Positions 40,114-49,531 of a stretch of 64,000 nucleotides of DNA are shown here, piece by piece. The stretch spans positions 2,976,001 to 3,040,000 of the forward strand of contig NZ_CP015163.1 of assembly GCF_003312875.1 (NCBI RefSeq). The letters are read 5' to 3'. Made by a program: the position numbers and the translations under genes. Each line of letters starts with the position of its first letter. The stretch's first letter is position 1. Source of the DNA: Amycolatopsis albispora (GTDB lineage Bacteria; Actinomycetota; Actinomycetes; Mycobacteriales; Pseudonocardiaceae). Below the pieces are notes generated by a model, which made no database searches, was not told the origin of the DNA, and was given only the letters and a program-made list of their open reading frames with translations.

Positions 40114-41267
40114 GTGGGCACCCCGGTCCCGGTCAGCGCGGGCAGGTGCACGGTCACCGAAAGCCCGCCGCCCACCACGGGTTCCGCCGAAACCACGCCG
40201 CCGTGCGCCTGCACCGCGGCACGCACGATCGACAACCCGAGCCCGGCGCCGGTCCGCGCCGTGCGCGCCACGCCCTCCCGGCGGAACGGCTCGAACAACT
40301 CGGACACCGTCGCCGGATCGACCAGCCCGCCCGAAGACCGCACCCGCAGCGTGGTCCACCGCGAACCCGGCTGGGTGACCGCCTCGATCCAGCCGCCGTC
40401 GACGTTGTGGCGCACCGCGTTCTCCAGCAGGTTCCCGGCGATCCGCTCCAGCAGCGCCGGGTCGCCGATCGAGTACGACGGCACCAGCTGGAAGTCGGTG
40501 CGCAGCTGGCGCCGCTCGGCCTCCCGGTACACCCCGTTCCACGCGGTGTCGACCACCGCCGCCAGGTCCACCGGCTCGGTCGGGCCGACCCCGGCGCCGT
40601 CCGTGCGCGCGAGCAGCAGCAGCGAGCTGACCAGCTGCTCGGCGCGTTCGGTGGCGTCGCGGACCACCCCGGCCATGCGGCGCAGCTCCGCCTCGTCGGC
40701 CTGGTCGTCGGCGAGCGTGACGTCCAGTTCCGTGCGGATCACCGACAGCGGGGTGCGCAGTTCGTGGCTGGCGTTGGCGACGAACCGGCGTTGCGTGTCG
40801 AACGCGGCCTGCAGCCGGTCGAGCATCGCGTCCAGGGTCGCGCCCAGCTCACCGAGTTCGTCGCGCGCGTTGCGCACGCCGATCCGCTCCCCCATCGACT
40901 CGACCGACAACCGCCGCGCGGTGCTGGTCATCTCACGCAACGGCCGCAGCACGCGCGAAGTCAGCGTCCACGCCAGCACCGCCGTCGCCGCCACCACGCA
41001 GCAGAACGCGACCGCGCCGACCACCAGCACCTTGTTCCGCGCGTGCTCGCGCAGGTGCGCGGTCAGCACCGAGGAGTCCACGTTCACGCCGTCGACGCGC
41101 ACCTTGGTGCCCGGCGGCAGCTCGGGCACCGCGGCCACCGAGTCACCGACCAGCGACCACGCCAGGTAGAGCAGCACGAGGCTGACCGCGGCGGACAGCG
41201 CGGTCGACAGCAGCGTGATCCGGGCGCGCAGGCTCCGCGCCGGGATCAGCTGGAGGTGCCGGTTCAC
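40110..41267 (-). CDS. Sensor histidine kinase (HAMP, HisKA, HATPase)
   Basis: This is a 385-residue membrane kinase: helix 1 (LLSTALSAAVSLVLLYLAW), a short extracytoplasmic loop of about 50 residues, helix 2 (VLVVGAVAFCCVVAATAVLAW), a HAMP linker, a HisKA domain with the phospho-His in ANASHELRTPLSVIRTELD, and an ATPase with the N box NLLENAVRHN and G box RTGAGLGLSIVRAAVQAHGG. It phosphorylates the regulator encoded just upstream, whose stop overlaps its start (GTGA). It also overlaps the downstream AlkZ-like gene. Confidence 0.94.
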   Translation of the reverse strand: MNRHLQLIPARSLRARITLLSTALSAAVSLVLLYLAWSLVGDSVAAVPELPPGTKVRVDGVNVDSSVLTAHLREHARNKVLVVGAVAFCCVVAATAVLAWTLTSRVLRPLREMTSTARRLSVESMGERIGVRNARDELGELGATLDAMLDRLQAAFDTQRRFVANASHELRTPLSVIRTELDVTLADDQADEAELRRMAGVVRDATERAEQLVSSLLLLARTDGAGVGPTEPVDLAAVVDTAWNGVYREAERRQLRTDFQLVPSYSIGDPALLERIAGNLLENAVRHNVDGGWIEAVTQPGSRWTTLRVRSSGGLVDPATVSELFEPFRREGVARTARTGAGLGLSIVRAAVQAHGGVVSAEPVVGGGLSVTVHLPALTGTGVPT

Positions 41268-41935
41268 CCGTGACCGGCACCGGGTACCCGGTAGCCAGAT
41301 CCCACCACGGTCTCGATGATCCCAGGTTCGCCCAGCTTCTTGCGCAGGGTCATCACGGTGACCCGGACGGTCGTGGTGAACGGGTCGGCGTTCTCGTCCC
41401 AGACCCGCTCCAGCAGTTCCTCGCTGCTGACCACCGAACCACCGGCGGAGAGCAGCACCTCCAGCACGCCGAACTCCTTGCGGGTCAGCTCCACCGGCCC
41501 GCCGGCGCGGCTGACCGTGCGCTTGGCCGGGTCGAGCCGGACGTCGCCGGCGGTGAGCAGCGGCGGCGCGGCCGGGGTGGCGCGCCTGCCCAGTGCCCGC
41601 ACCCTGGCGACGAGTTCGGGGAAGGCGAACGGCTTGGCGAGGTAGTCGTCGGCGCCGAGCGACAGCCCGGCCACCCTGTCCTCCACCGTGCCGCTGGCGG
41701 TCAGCATCAGCACCCTGGTCAGCTCACCGGACTCGACGATCTCCTTGCACAGCTCGTCGCCGGACATGCCGGGCAGGTCGCGGTCGAGCAGGACCACGTC
41801 GTACCGGGTGATGGTGGACTTCTCGTGGCCCTCGTCGCCGGTGAAGGCGACGTCGACCGCCATGCCCTCGCGGCGCAGGCCTCTGGCGATGGCCTCGGCG
41901 AGGGGTTCTTCGTCTTCGACTACCAGAATCCGCAC
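41264..41935 (-). CDS. OmpR/PhoB-family response regulator
   Basis: This is a 223-residue regulator. The receiver has VVEDEEPLAEAI, phospho-Asp in VVLLDRDLPGMSGDELC, Thr in LMLTASG and Lys in DDYLAKPFAFPEL. The winged-helix output domain contains VELTRKEFGVLEVLLSAGGSVVSSEELLERVW and the closing VVGSGYRVP. GTG 41935 gives the usual MRILVVEDEE start; an upstream GTG 41953 is possible. It is the first gene of the operon with the histidine kinase and the AlkZ-like protein. Confidence 0.94.
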   Translation of the reverse strand: MRILVVEDEEPLAEAIARGLRREGMAVDVAFTGDEGHEKSTITRYDVVLLDRDLPGMSGDELCKEIVESGELTRVLMLTASGTVEDRVAGLSLGADDYLAKPFAFPELVARVRALGRRATPAAPPLLTAGDVRLDPAKRTVSRAGGPVELTRKEFGVLEVLLSAGGSVVSSEELLERVWDENADPFTTTVRVTVMTLRKKLGEPGIIETVVGSGYRVPGAGHG

Positions 41936-41987
41936 GGATACACAATCCCACACGATCCTGAGAGTGACCTGATCGGACAGAGACGCC

Positions 41988-43484
41988 TCACGAGCCGGCC
42001 CAGCGCAACGCGAACCACAGCTCCATCCGGGTTTCCGGGTCGGCGAGATCGACCCCGAGCACGCGTTCCACCCTGGCGATCCGGTGCCGCACGCTGTTGC
42101 GGTGCACGCCCAGCGCGGACGCGGTCCGGTCCCAGCCGCCGTGGTGGGCCAGCCAGGTGCGCAGGGTGTCGAGCAGGCCGTCGTCGCCCAGCGCCCGCAG
42201 CGGCGCGAGCGTGCGCTCGGCGTAGTCGGCGGCGTGGCCCGGCGGCACCAGCGCGGCCAGCCCGCTGCCGTCGGCCAGCACCGGGCGGCCGAGCACCAGC
42301 GCGCGCTGCTCCAGGGCGGCCAGTTCGGCGGCGGTGTCGGGCAGGCGCTCGACCGGGTGCGGTGCGCTCACCACGACCAGCCAGCCCGCGGCGAGCAGTT
42401 CCTCGCGGGCACGCGCGTCCGGCGGGGTGCGGACGACCGCGGTGAACCGGGGGCCCGGTTTCAGCTCCACCAGCGGGGTGTCGAGCCGGGTGCGCAGCCA
42501 GTCGTACCCGGCGGCGACGTCACCGGGACCGGCTCCGTGCGCGAACCCGGCGACCACGCGGTAGTCGCCCTCGCCGAGCAGTTCGGCCAGCGGGGCCGCG
42601 GGCGGGTGTTCCGCGAGCACCAGCGCGGTGACCGCGGCCCCGAGCCCGGCGGTGTCCGAGCCGGCGCGGCTGGCCAGCCCGAACAGGGCCGCGCCGACCG
42701 CCACGATCGCCCGGTCGGTGCCGTCGAACCGCGCCCGCCTGCCGACCACCACCAGGTGTGACGCAGTGGCCTGCGGATACACCGGCTGGGCGACCACGAA
42801 GGTGCCGTCCGGCAGTTCCGTGGTGGCGCTGCGGATGCCCGACCCGCCCCGCAGCCGGGCGAACAACTCCCCCAGCTCCGGGGGGAACGGCGACGGCACC
42901 TCGTGCTCGGCGGCCAGCACGTCGTTCTTCCCGACCAGCGCCACCCAGCCGGACACGTGCTTGGCCAGCCCGCGCGCCAGCTCGGCCAGCCCACCGGCGG
43001 CGGCCCTGGTCAGCGCCTCACGCGCCTGGGTGATCCGCCGCTGCTCGCGCTGCGCCGCCTCGGCCAGCGCGACCGCGACCACCCGGTTCACCGCGATGAA
43101 CGGCGTCCGCACCCCGATCACCAGCAGCGGCAGGCCGGCGCGGGCGCAGGCGCGGCGCAGGGGTTCCGGCAGTTGCTCGTGCATCGGCGGGGTGATGCCG
43201 AAGCCGAGCGCGGTGATGCCCGCGGCACGCAGCCCGCGCACGTACCGGTCCACCTCGGCCTGCTCGGCCGGCAGGTTCACGCCCGCGGTGAGCAGCAGTT
43301 CCTCGCCGAGGAGGTACGGCGACGGGTCACGCAGCTCGCACACGTGCGCCCAGCGGACCGGCAGGTCGAGCGCGCCCGGCCGCAGCGTCTCGCGGACCAC
43401 CTCCACGGCCAGCTCCGAGTTGCCGACAACCGCCCGTAACGGAATGTTCACCGGAGTGCCGAAGGTTTCCGCGTTCCTGGCCAT
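41988..43484 (-). CDS. PucR-family transcriptional regulator
   Basis: This is a 498-residue regulator with an N-terminal PucR sensor domain (ELRDPSPYLLGEELLLTAGVNLP, AGITALGFGI) and a C-terminal HTH_30 domain: TLRTWLAHHGGWDRTASALGVHRNSVRHRIARVERVLG. PucR proteins typically activate purine, amine or amino-acid catabolism in response to the substrate. It is divergent from the symporter-ureohydrolase-decarboxylase-dehydrogenase operon, with about 100 bases between, and is very probably its regulator. ATG 43484 is used; GTG 43493 is in frame. Confidence 0.9.
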   Translation of the reverse strand: MARNAETFGTPVNIPLRAVVGNSELAVEVVRETLRPGALDLPVRWAHVCELRDPSPYLLGEELLLTAGVNLPAEQAEVDRYVRGLRAAGITALGFGITPPMHEQLPEPLRRACARAGLPLLVIGVRTPFIAVNRVVAVALAEAAQREQRRITQAREALTRAAAGGLAELARGLAKHVSGWVALVGKNDVLAAEHEVPSPFPPELGELFARLRGGSGIRSATTELPDGTFVVAQPVYPQATASHLVVVGRRARFDGTDRAIVAVGAALFGLASRAGSDTAGLGAAVTALVLAEHPPAAPLAELLGEGDYRVVAGFAHGAGPGDVAAGYDWLRTRLDTPLVELKPGPRFTAVVRTPPDARAREELLAAGWLVVVSAPHPVERLPDTAAELAALEQRALVLGRPVLADGSGLAALVPPGHAADYAERTLAPLRALGDDGLLDTLRTWLAHHGGWDRTASALGVHRNSVRHRIARVERVLGVDLADPETRMELWFALRWAGS

Positions 43485-43586
43485 AATGACCACAGATTAC
43501 TCGAAACTGGGACAGAACATCCCGTTCAGGCGATCGGAATCCGGTCCTACGGTGACCCGGACACGCCCCCGTCCGAGGAGGAACCC

Positions 43587-45041
43587 ATGGTCGCCGACTA
43601 TGTGGTGATCGCGCTCTACATCGCCGGCATGCTCGGCATCGGCTGGTACGGCCTGCGCCTGGCCAAGACCAAGAGCGACTACCTGGTGGCAGGCAGGCGG
43701 CTCGGCTGGTTCATGTACTCGGGCACGATGTCGGCGGTGGTGCTGGGCGGCGCGTCCACCGTCGGCGGCGTCAAGCTCGGCTACACCTGGGGCATCTCCG
43801 GCGCCTGGCTGGTGGTCTCGATCGGCCTCGGCATCCTGGTGCTGCACGCGTTGTTCGCGCGGCGCCTGGTGAAGCTGAAGGTCTACACCGTCAGCGAGAT
43901 GCTCGACCTGCGGTACGGCGGGAAGTCCGCATCGACCATCTCGGGCATCGTGATGTGGGCGTACACGCTGATGCTCACGGTCACCTCCACGCTCGCCTTC
44001 GCCACCGTGTTCAAGGTGCTGCTGGACATCCCGGAGTGGACCGGCATCGCCATCGGCGGCGGCATCGTGGTGCTCTACTCGGTGCTCGGCGGCATGTGGT
44101 CGATCACGCTGACCGACATCGCGCAGTTCGTCATCAAGACCATCGGCATCCTGCTGGTGCTGCTGCCGGTCTCGGTCGGCGCGGCGGGCGGCTTCGGCGG
44201 CATGGCCGAGCGGCTCGACGCCAGCTTCTTCGACTTCACCAGCATCGGCACCGGCTCGATCATCACCTATGTGCTGACCTACGGCTTCGGCCTGCTGATC
44301 GGCCAGGACATCTGGCAGCGCGTGTTCACCGCGCGGACCCCGCGCGTGGCGACCAGCGGCGGCATCGGCTCCGGCGTGTACTGCCTGATCTACGGCCTCG
44401 CGGGCGCGTTGATCGGGGCCGCGGCGAAGGTCCTCTACCCGACGCTCGCCAGCGCGCAGGACGCCTTCGCCACGATCGTGGCCGACCTGCTGCCCGCCGG
44501 GGTCCGCGGGCTGGTGCTGGCCGCGGCGCTGTCGGCGATGATGTCCACCGCCAGCGGCGCGCTGATCGCCTGCTCCACGGTGAGCACCACCGACCTCCTG
44601 GGCAAGCTGCGCGGCCGGACGGCGCCGTCGGGCGAGGAGGCCGAGGTGAGCAAGAACCGGGTCACCACGCTGGTGCTCGGGCTGGTCGCGATCGGCATCG
44701 CCATGGTGGTCACCGACGTGGTGGCCGCGCTGACCATCGCCTACAACATCCTGGTCGGCGGCCTGCTGGTGGCGATCATCGGCGGGCTGTTCTTCAAACG
44801 CGGCACCCGGCAGGGCGCGGTCGCCTCGATGGCCGTCGGCGCGCTGGCCGCGATCGTGCTGATGATCGTCGACGGCATGGCCGCGAACTCGCCGATCTAC
44901 TGGGGTCTCGGCAGCAGCCTGCTGGTCTACCTGGTGGTCAGCCTGGCCACCCCGCCCACTTCGCCCGCGGTGCTGGACCGCTGGTCGAACCGCCTGGCCG
45001 GCCGCGAAACCGCGGCAGCAGAAAAGGAGTTCACGCAGTGA
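43587..45041 (+). CDS. Sodium:solute symporter family transporter
   Basis: This is a 484-residue membrane protein with about 13 hydrophobic helices and the SSS family hallmarks: [30 protein letters not shown] near the N-terminus, [19 protein letters not shown], and [12 protein letters not shown] with the later [19 protein letters not shown] sodium-site segment. It should import the substrate of the operon, most likely arginine-derived guanidino compounds or a related amine (inference). GAGGAGGAA precedes ATG 43587. It overlaps the ureohydrolase start by GTGA. Confidence 0.9.
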   Translation: MVADYVVIALYIAGMLGIGWYGLRLAKTKSDYLVAGRRLGWFMYSGTMSAVVLGGASTVGGVKLGYTWGISGAWLVVSIGLGILVLHALFARRLVKLKVYTVSEMLDLRYGGKSASTISGIVMWAYTLMLTVTSTLAFATVFKVLLDIPEWTGIAIGGGIVVLYSVLGGMWSITLTDIAQFVIKTIGILLVLLPVSVGAAGGFGGMAERLDASFFDFTSIGTGSIITYVLTYGFGLLIGQDIWQRVFTARTPRVATSGGIGSGVYCLIYGLAGALIGAAAKVLYPTLASAQDAFATIVADLLPAGVRGLVLAAALSAMMSTASGALIACSTVSTTDLLGKLRGRTAPSGEEAEVSKNRVTTLVLGLVAIGIAMVVTDVVAALTIAYNILVGGLLVAIIGGLFFKRGTRQGAVASMAVGALAAIVLMIVDGMAANSPIYWGLGSSLLVYLVVSLATPPTSPAVLDRWSNRLAGRETAAAEKEFTQ

Positions 45042-45991
45042 GTGCGCAGTCCCCGATCGGTCCCGTCGACTCGTCCAAGGTGCCGAGGTTCGCCGGGTTC
45101 GCCACCTTCGCCCGGCTGCCGCGCGCCGACCAGGTCGAGCGCGCCGACGTCGCCGTGGTCGGGGTGCCGTTCGACGCCGGGGTGTCCTACCGGCCGGGCG
45201 CGCGGTTCGGCCCGGCGGCCCTGCGGGAGGCCAGCCGCCTGCTCCGGCCGTACCACCCGGAGCTGGACGTCTCGCCGTTCGCCGCCGCGCAGGTGGTCGA
45301 CGCCGGGGACATCGCGATCAACCCGTTCAACATCGGGGAGGCGATCGAAACCCTGCAGCACGAGGCCGAAGCGCTCACCGCGGACGGCACGAAGCTGGTC
45401 ACCGTCGGCGGTGACCACACCATCGCGCTGCCGCTGCTGCGCGCGGCCGCGAAGAAGCACGGACCGGTGGCGCTGCTGCACTTCGACGCGCACCTGGACA
45501 CCTGGGACACCTACTTCGGCGAGCCGTACACGCACGGCACCCCGTTCCGGCGGGCGTCCGAGGAGGGCATTCTCGACACCAGCGCGCTGTCGCATGTGGG
45601 CACTCGCGGTCCGCTGTACGGCAAGCGGGATCTGGAGGAGGACCGCCGGCTCGGCTTCGGCATCGTCACCTCCGGCGACGTGCTGCGGCGTGGTGTCACC
45701 GAAACCGTGGACGCGCTGCGCCAGCGGATCGGCGACCGCCCGCTGTACGTGTCCATCGACATCGACGTGCTCGACCCGGCGCACGCCCCCGGCACCGGCA
45801 CGCCCGAAGCCGGTGGCATGACCAGCCGTGAGCTGCTGGAGATCGTGCGCGGGCTGCGCGGGCTGAACCTGATCGGCGGGGACGTGGTCGAGCTGGCCCC
45901 GGCCTACGACCACGCCGAGATCACCGCCATCGCCGCCTCGCACGTGGCCTACGACCTGGTCAGCCTGCTCGCGCTCGGGAAGTCCGCATGA
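45038..45991 (+). CDS. Ureohydrolase, agmatinase / guanidinobutyrase-type
   Basis: This is a 317-residue arginase-family enzyme. The manganese motifs are [28 protein letters not shown] and [22 protein letters not shown], typical of agmatinase or guanidinobutyrase and not arginase. It releases urea from a guanidino compound. With the TPP enzyme and aldehyde dehydrogenase downstream, 4-guanidinobutyrate (giving GABA and urea) is the most coherent substrate (inference); agmatine is the alternative. It is coupled by GTGA to the symporter and by ATGA to the TPP-enzyme gene. Confidence 0.88.
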   Translation: MSAQSPIGPVDSSKVPRFAGFATFARLPRADQVERADVAVVGVPFDAGVSYRPGARFGPAALREASRLLRPYHPELDVSPFAAAQVVDAGDIAINPFNIGEAIETLQHEAEALTADGTKLVTVGGDHTIALPLLRAAAKKHGPVALLHFDAHLDTWDTYFGEPYTHGTPFRRASEEGILDTSALSHVGTRGPLYGKRDLEEDRRLGFGIVTSGDVLRRGVTETVDALRQRIGDRPLYVSIDIDVLDPAHAPGTGTPEAGGMTSRELLEIVRGLRGLNLIGGDVVELAPAYDHAEITAIAASHVAYDLVSLLALGKSA

Positions 45992-47637
45992 GGATCGGCG
46001 GCGACCTGGTGGTCGAGACGCTGCGGGCGCTCGGCGCGGACACCGTCTTCGGGCTGCCCGGCCAGCACGCGCTCGGCCTGTTCGAGGCGCTGCGCCGGGC
46101 CCCCGAACTGCGGCTGATCGGCGCGCGGGTGGAGAACAATCTCGCCTTCGCCGCCGACGGCCACGCCCGTGCCCGGCTCACCGCGCAGCCCGGCGGACCG
46201 GTGCCGGTGACCCCGATGATCGTCTCCACCGGACCGGGTGCGCTGCTGACGTTGGCTTCACTGCAGGAATCCCGGGCGTCCTCGGTGCCGGTGCTCGGCA
46301 TTTCCAGCCAGGTCCCGGCGGCCGGGCTCGGCGGCGGGCGGCACGGTTACCTGCACGAACTCCCGGACCAGGCGGCGAGTTTCCGCGACGTGGTGAAGTC
46401 GGTGCACGTGGTGCGCACGGCCAGCCAGATCCCGGGCGCGCTGCGCGAGGCGTGGGAGTCGGCGGCGACCGTGCCGTACGGCCCAGTGTGGGTGGAGATC
46501 CCGCAGGACGTGCTGCTGGCCCCGGCCGCCCTGCCGCCGATCACGTCGGTCACCGCCACGCCGAAGCCACTGGCGCCGCTGCCCGAACTGACCGCCGAAG
46601 CCGCGCGGTTGCTGGGTTCCGCGCGCAACCCGGTCATTCTCGCGGGCGGCGGGGTGGTCCGCTCGGGCGCGCAGGCGGAACTGCGCGCACTGGCCGAACT
46701 GGTCCGCGCGCCGGTGCTGTCCTCCTTCGGCGGCAAGGGATCCATCGCCTGGGACCACCCGCTGTCCGGGCAGTCCTGGCTGGAGGACTGGCATTCCACC
46801 GAGTTCCTGGCCGGCGCGGACGTGCTGCTGGTGCTCGGCTCCGGGCTCGGTGAGCTGACCAGCAACTACCACCGGTTCACCCCGCGGGGCCGGATGATCC
46901 AGATCGAGGCGGACGCCGGGAAGCTGGAGTCCAACCACCCCGCGCTGGGCATTCACGCCGACGTCCGGCTCGCGCTCACCGCGTTGCTGGAGGCGGCCCC
47001 GGCGCGGGAAGCCGACGGGCGGGCCGAAGCCGCCGTCGCCGAGTTGCTGGCCAAGGTTCGTGCCCGGATCGGTGCGCAGTCGCTCGACCTGGAACAGCGG
47101 GTGCTCGCCGAGGTCCGCGCGGCGCTGCCCGAAGGCACCCCGAGCTTCTGGGACATGACCGTGCTCGGTTACTGGGCCTGGTCGGCCTGGAACGCCGACG
47201 GCGCCCCGATCCACACCGCGCAGGGCGCGGGCGGGCTGGGTTACGGCCTGCCCGGCGCGCTCGGGGCGGCCGCCGCGCGGCGTGGCCCGGTGCTGGCCGT
47301 GTCCGGTGACGGCGGGGCGATGTACGGCATCGCGGAACTCGCCTCCGCCGCGCAGCACGGCCTGGACGTCACCTGGCTGGTCGTGGACGACGGTGGTTAC
47401 GGCATTCTCCGCGAGTACATGACCGGCGCCTTCGGCCAGGCACACGCCACCGAACTGGCCCGGCCGGACTTCGTCGCGCTGGCGAAGGCGTTCGGCGTGC
47501 CAGCAACCTTGTCCACTGTGGACGGCCTGCGCGCCGACCTGGCGAAGGCGCTGGCCACACCGGGCCCGAGCGTGGTGGTGCTGCCCGCGCTGCTGCGCAT
47601 GTTCGAACCCACCCACCTCGACCACCCTGAGCAGTGA
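45988..47637 (+). CDS. Thiamine-diphosphate enzyme, possible 2-ketoarginine decarboxylase (AruI-like)
   Basis: This is a 549-residue enzyme of the acetolactate-synthase/benzoylformate-decarboxylase superfamily. N-terminal: [20 protein letters not shown] with Glu in [18 protein letters not shown]. Central: the domain around [16 protein letters not shown]-terminal: the TPP/Mg motif [19 protein letters not shown] followed by [12 protein letters not shown]. Its length and neighbours fit AruI, which decarboxylates 2-ketoarginine to 4-guanidinobutyraldehyde. That assignment is inference; a catabolic synthase is possible. It starts in the stop of the ureohydrolase gene (ATGA). Confidence 0.8.
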   Translation: MRIGGDLVVETLRALGADTVFGLPGQHALGLFEALRRAPELRLIGARVENNLAFAADGHARARLTAQPGGPVPVTPMIVSTGPGALLTLASLQESRASSVPVLGISSQVPAAGLGGGRHGYLHELPDQAASFRDVVKSVHVVRTASQIPGALREAWESAATVPYGPVWVEIPQDVLLAPAALPPITSVTATPKPLAPLPELTAEAARLLGSARNPVILAGGGVVRSGAQAELRALAELVRAPVLSSFGGKGSIAWDHPLSGQSWLEDWHSTEFLAGADVLLVLGSGLGELTSNYHRFTPRGRMIQIEADAGKLESNHPALGIHADVRLALTALLEAAPAREADGRAEAAVAELLAKVRARIGAQSLDLEQRVLAEVRAALPEGTPSFWDMTVLGYWAWSAWNADGAPIHTAQGAGGLGYGLPGALGAAAARRGPVLAVSGDGGAMYGIAELASAAQHGLDVTWLVVDDGGYGILREYMTGAFGQAHATELARPDFVALAKAFGVPATLSTVDGLRADLAKALATPGPSVVVLPALLRMFEPTHLDHPEQ

Positions 47638-47645
47638 GGGATCGC

Positions 47646-49040
47646 ATGAACTTCGTCGACGGCAAGGAAGTCCCCGCGACGGGCGGGCGCACGCTGGAGC
47701 TGACCGATCCCGCCACCGGCGAGATGTCCGGCACCAGCCCGTTGTCGGAACAGTCCGATGTGGACGCCGCGCTCGAGTCGGCGCGGCGTGCGTTCCGCGC
47801 CTGGCGCCGCAGCACCCCGGCGCAACGGCAGCTGGCCCTGCTGAAGATCGCCGACGCGCTGGAGTCCCGCGCCGAGGAGTTCGCCGACGCGGAGGTCCGC
47901 GAAACCGGCAAGATCCGGCGCGTGGTGCTCGAAGAGGAGGTCCCGGAAAGCGTGAGCGCACTGCGGTTCTTCGCCGGAGCCGCGCGTCAGCTGGACGGCA
48001 CCGCGTCGGCGGAGTACCTGCCCGGGCACACCTCGTCGATCCGGCGTGAGCCGGTGGGCGTGTGCGCGCAGATCGCGCCGTGGAACTACCCGCTGATGAT
48101 GGGCGTCTGGAAGATCGCGCCCGCGCTCGCCGCCGGGAACACCGTGGTGCTCAAGCCCGCCGAGACCACGCCGGGCACGGCGGTGCTGCTGGCGAAGGTG
48201 GCCGCCGAGTTCCTGCCAGCCGGGGCGTTCAACGTGATCTGCGGGGACCGCGACACCGGCCGCGCACTGGTCCGCCACCCGATCCCGGAACTGGTGTCGA
48301 TCACCGGGTCCACCCGGGCCGGGATCGACGTGGCCACCGTCGCCGCCGCCGACCTCAAGCGCACGCACCTCGAACTCGGTGGCAACGCGCCACTTCTGGT
48401 GTTCGAGGACGTGAACCTGGAAGAAACCGCCGAGGGCATCGTGGGCGCCGCCTTCTACAACGCGGGGCAGGACTGCACCGCGGGCAGCCGCGTGCTGGTG
48501 CACGAGTCGATCCACGACGAGTTCACCGCCGTGCTCACCAAGGCCGCCGCGGCGCACCGGCCGGGCACCCACTTCGGCCCGCTGAACAGCGCGGCGCAAC
48601 TGGACCGGGTGCGCGGGCTGATCGACCGGCTGCCCGCGCACGCCACCGTGCACACCGGCGGCACCAGCCCCGCCGGTGCCGGGTTCTACTTCGAGCCGAC
48701 GGTGGTTTCCGGGCTGGCACAGGACGACGAGATCGTGCAGGAGGAGATCTTCGGGCCGGTGATCACCGTGCAGCGCTTCGGAAACGAGGCCGAAGCGGTC
48801 GAACTGGCCAACGGTGTGCCGTACGGGCTGGCGTCCTCGGTGTGGACGAACGACCACGCGCGGGCCGTGCGGGTCTCCGGCGAACTGGACTTCGGCTGCG
48901 TGTGGATCAACACGCACGGGCCGCTGGCCGCGGAAATGCCACACGGCGGATTCGGCCATTCGGGCCACGGCAAGGATCTTTCGGCCTATTCCTTCGCCGA
49001 GTACACGCGCGTCAAGCACGTGATGACGCGTTACGAATAG
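47646..49040 (+). CDS. Aldehyde dehydrogenase, probable 4-guanidinobutyraldehyde/aminobutyraldehyde type
   Basis: This is a 464-residue NAD(P)-dependent aldehyde dehydrogenase. The substrate/NAD motif is IAPWNYPLMMGVWKIAPALAAGNTVVLKPAE, the general base Glu is in THLELGGNAP and the nucleophilic Cys in NAGQDCTAGSR. The C-terminal EEIFGPVITV is also present. The closest functional class from the blocks is aminobutyraldehyde/betaine-aldehyde dehydrogenase. In this operon it should oxidise the decarboxylase product to 4-guanidinobutyrate, the substrate of the ureohydrolase (inference). GAGGG just before ATG 47646 favours it over GTG 47634. It converges closely with the next gene. Confidence 0.9.
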   Translation: MNFVDGKEVPATGGRTLELTDPATGEMSGTSPLSEQSDVDAALESARRAFRAWRRSTPAQRQLALLKIADALESRAEEFADAEVRETGKIRRVVLEEEVPESVSALRFFAGAARQLDGTASAEYLPGHTSSIRREPVGVCAQIAPWNYPLMMGVWKIAPALAAGNTVVLKPAETTPGTAVLLAKVAAEFLPAGAFNVICGDRDTGRALVRHPIPELVSITGSTRAGIDVATVAAADLKRTHLELGGNAPLLVFEDVNLEETAEGIVGAAFYNAGQDCTAGSRVLVHESIHDEFTAVLTKAAAAHRPGTHFGPLNSAAQLDRVRGLIDRLPAHATVHTGGTSPAGAGFYFEPTVVSGLAQDDEIVQEEIFGPVITVQRFGNEAEAVELANGVPYGLASSVWTNDHARAVRVSGELDFGCVWINTHGPLAAEMPHGGFGHSGHGKDLSAYSFAEYTRVKHVMTRYE

Positions 49041-49051
49041 CTACGAACAGC

Positions 49052-49477
49052 TCAGAGCGCGGCCCACGACGGCCACCACGGCGGATGTCCCCCGGCACAA
49101 CCGGGAGCCACCTGCTCCGGCGACCACACCGCCATGCTGATCCAGACCGACGCGGCCACCAGCACCGCGGTCAGCAGCAGGCAGGCCACCACCCCGGCGA
49201 ACCGCGCCGCGGCGGTGTCCCCGTCGAGGAACAAGGGGAACAGCCCGGCGTAGAGCAGCGTGAACGCCAGGAAGTTGACCGCCCACAGCACCGGCTGCAC
49301 GGAGAACACCAGCAGCCCGGAGTTCTCGAACGCGGACATGCCGACCACGCACTGGTCACGGGCCGAGGACAGCAGGTAGAGGTCCAGCCAGGACACGCCG
49401 GTGCCCAGCCCGGCACCGGCCACGCCGAGCGCGACCACCGTGCGGGACGGACCTGCCACCACCAGCTGCCGGGTCAC
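49052..49477 (-). CDS. Small membrane protein of unknown function
   Basis: This is a 141-residue protein with about four hydrophobic helices (VVALGVAGAGLGTGVSWL; GLLVFSVQPVLWAVNFLAFTLLYAGLF; FAGVVACLLLTAVLVAASVWISMAVW) and a Cys-containing, Trp-rich C-terminus. No family is recognised. GTG 49477 has only a weak ribosome site. It converges with the aldehyde dehydrogenase gene (11 bases) and diverges from the permease gene (54 bases). Confidence 0.6.
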   Translation of the reverse strand: MTRQLVVAGPSRTVVALGVAGAGLGTGVSWLDLYLLSSARDQCVVGMSAFENSGLLVFSVQPVLWAVNFLAFTLLYAGLFPLFLDGDTAAARFAGVVACLLLTAVLVAASVWISMAVWSPEQVAPGCAGGHPPWWPSWAAL

Positions 49478-49531
49478 CGTTCCACTGTGACAGCGGCGAA
49501 TAACGCGCAGACAACAAAGGACGGGTGCGGT

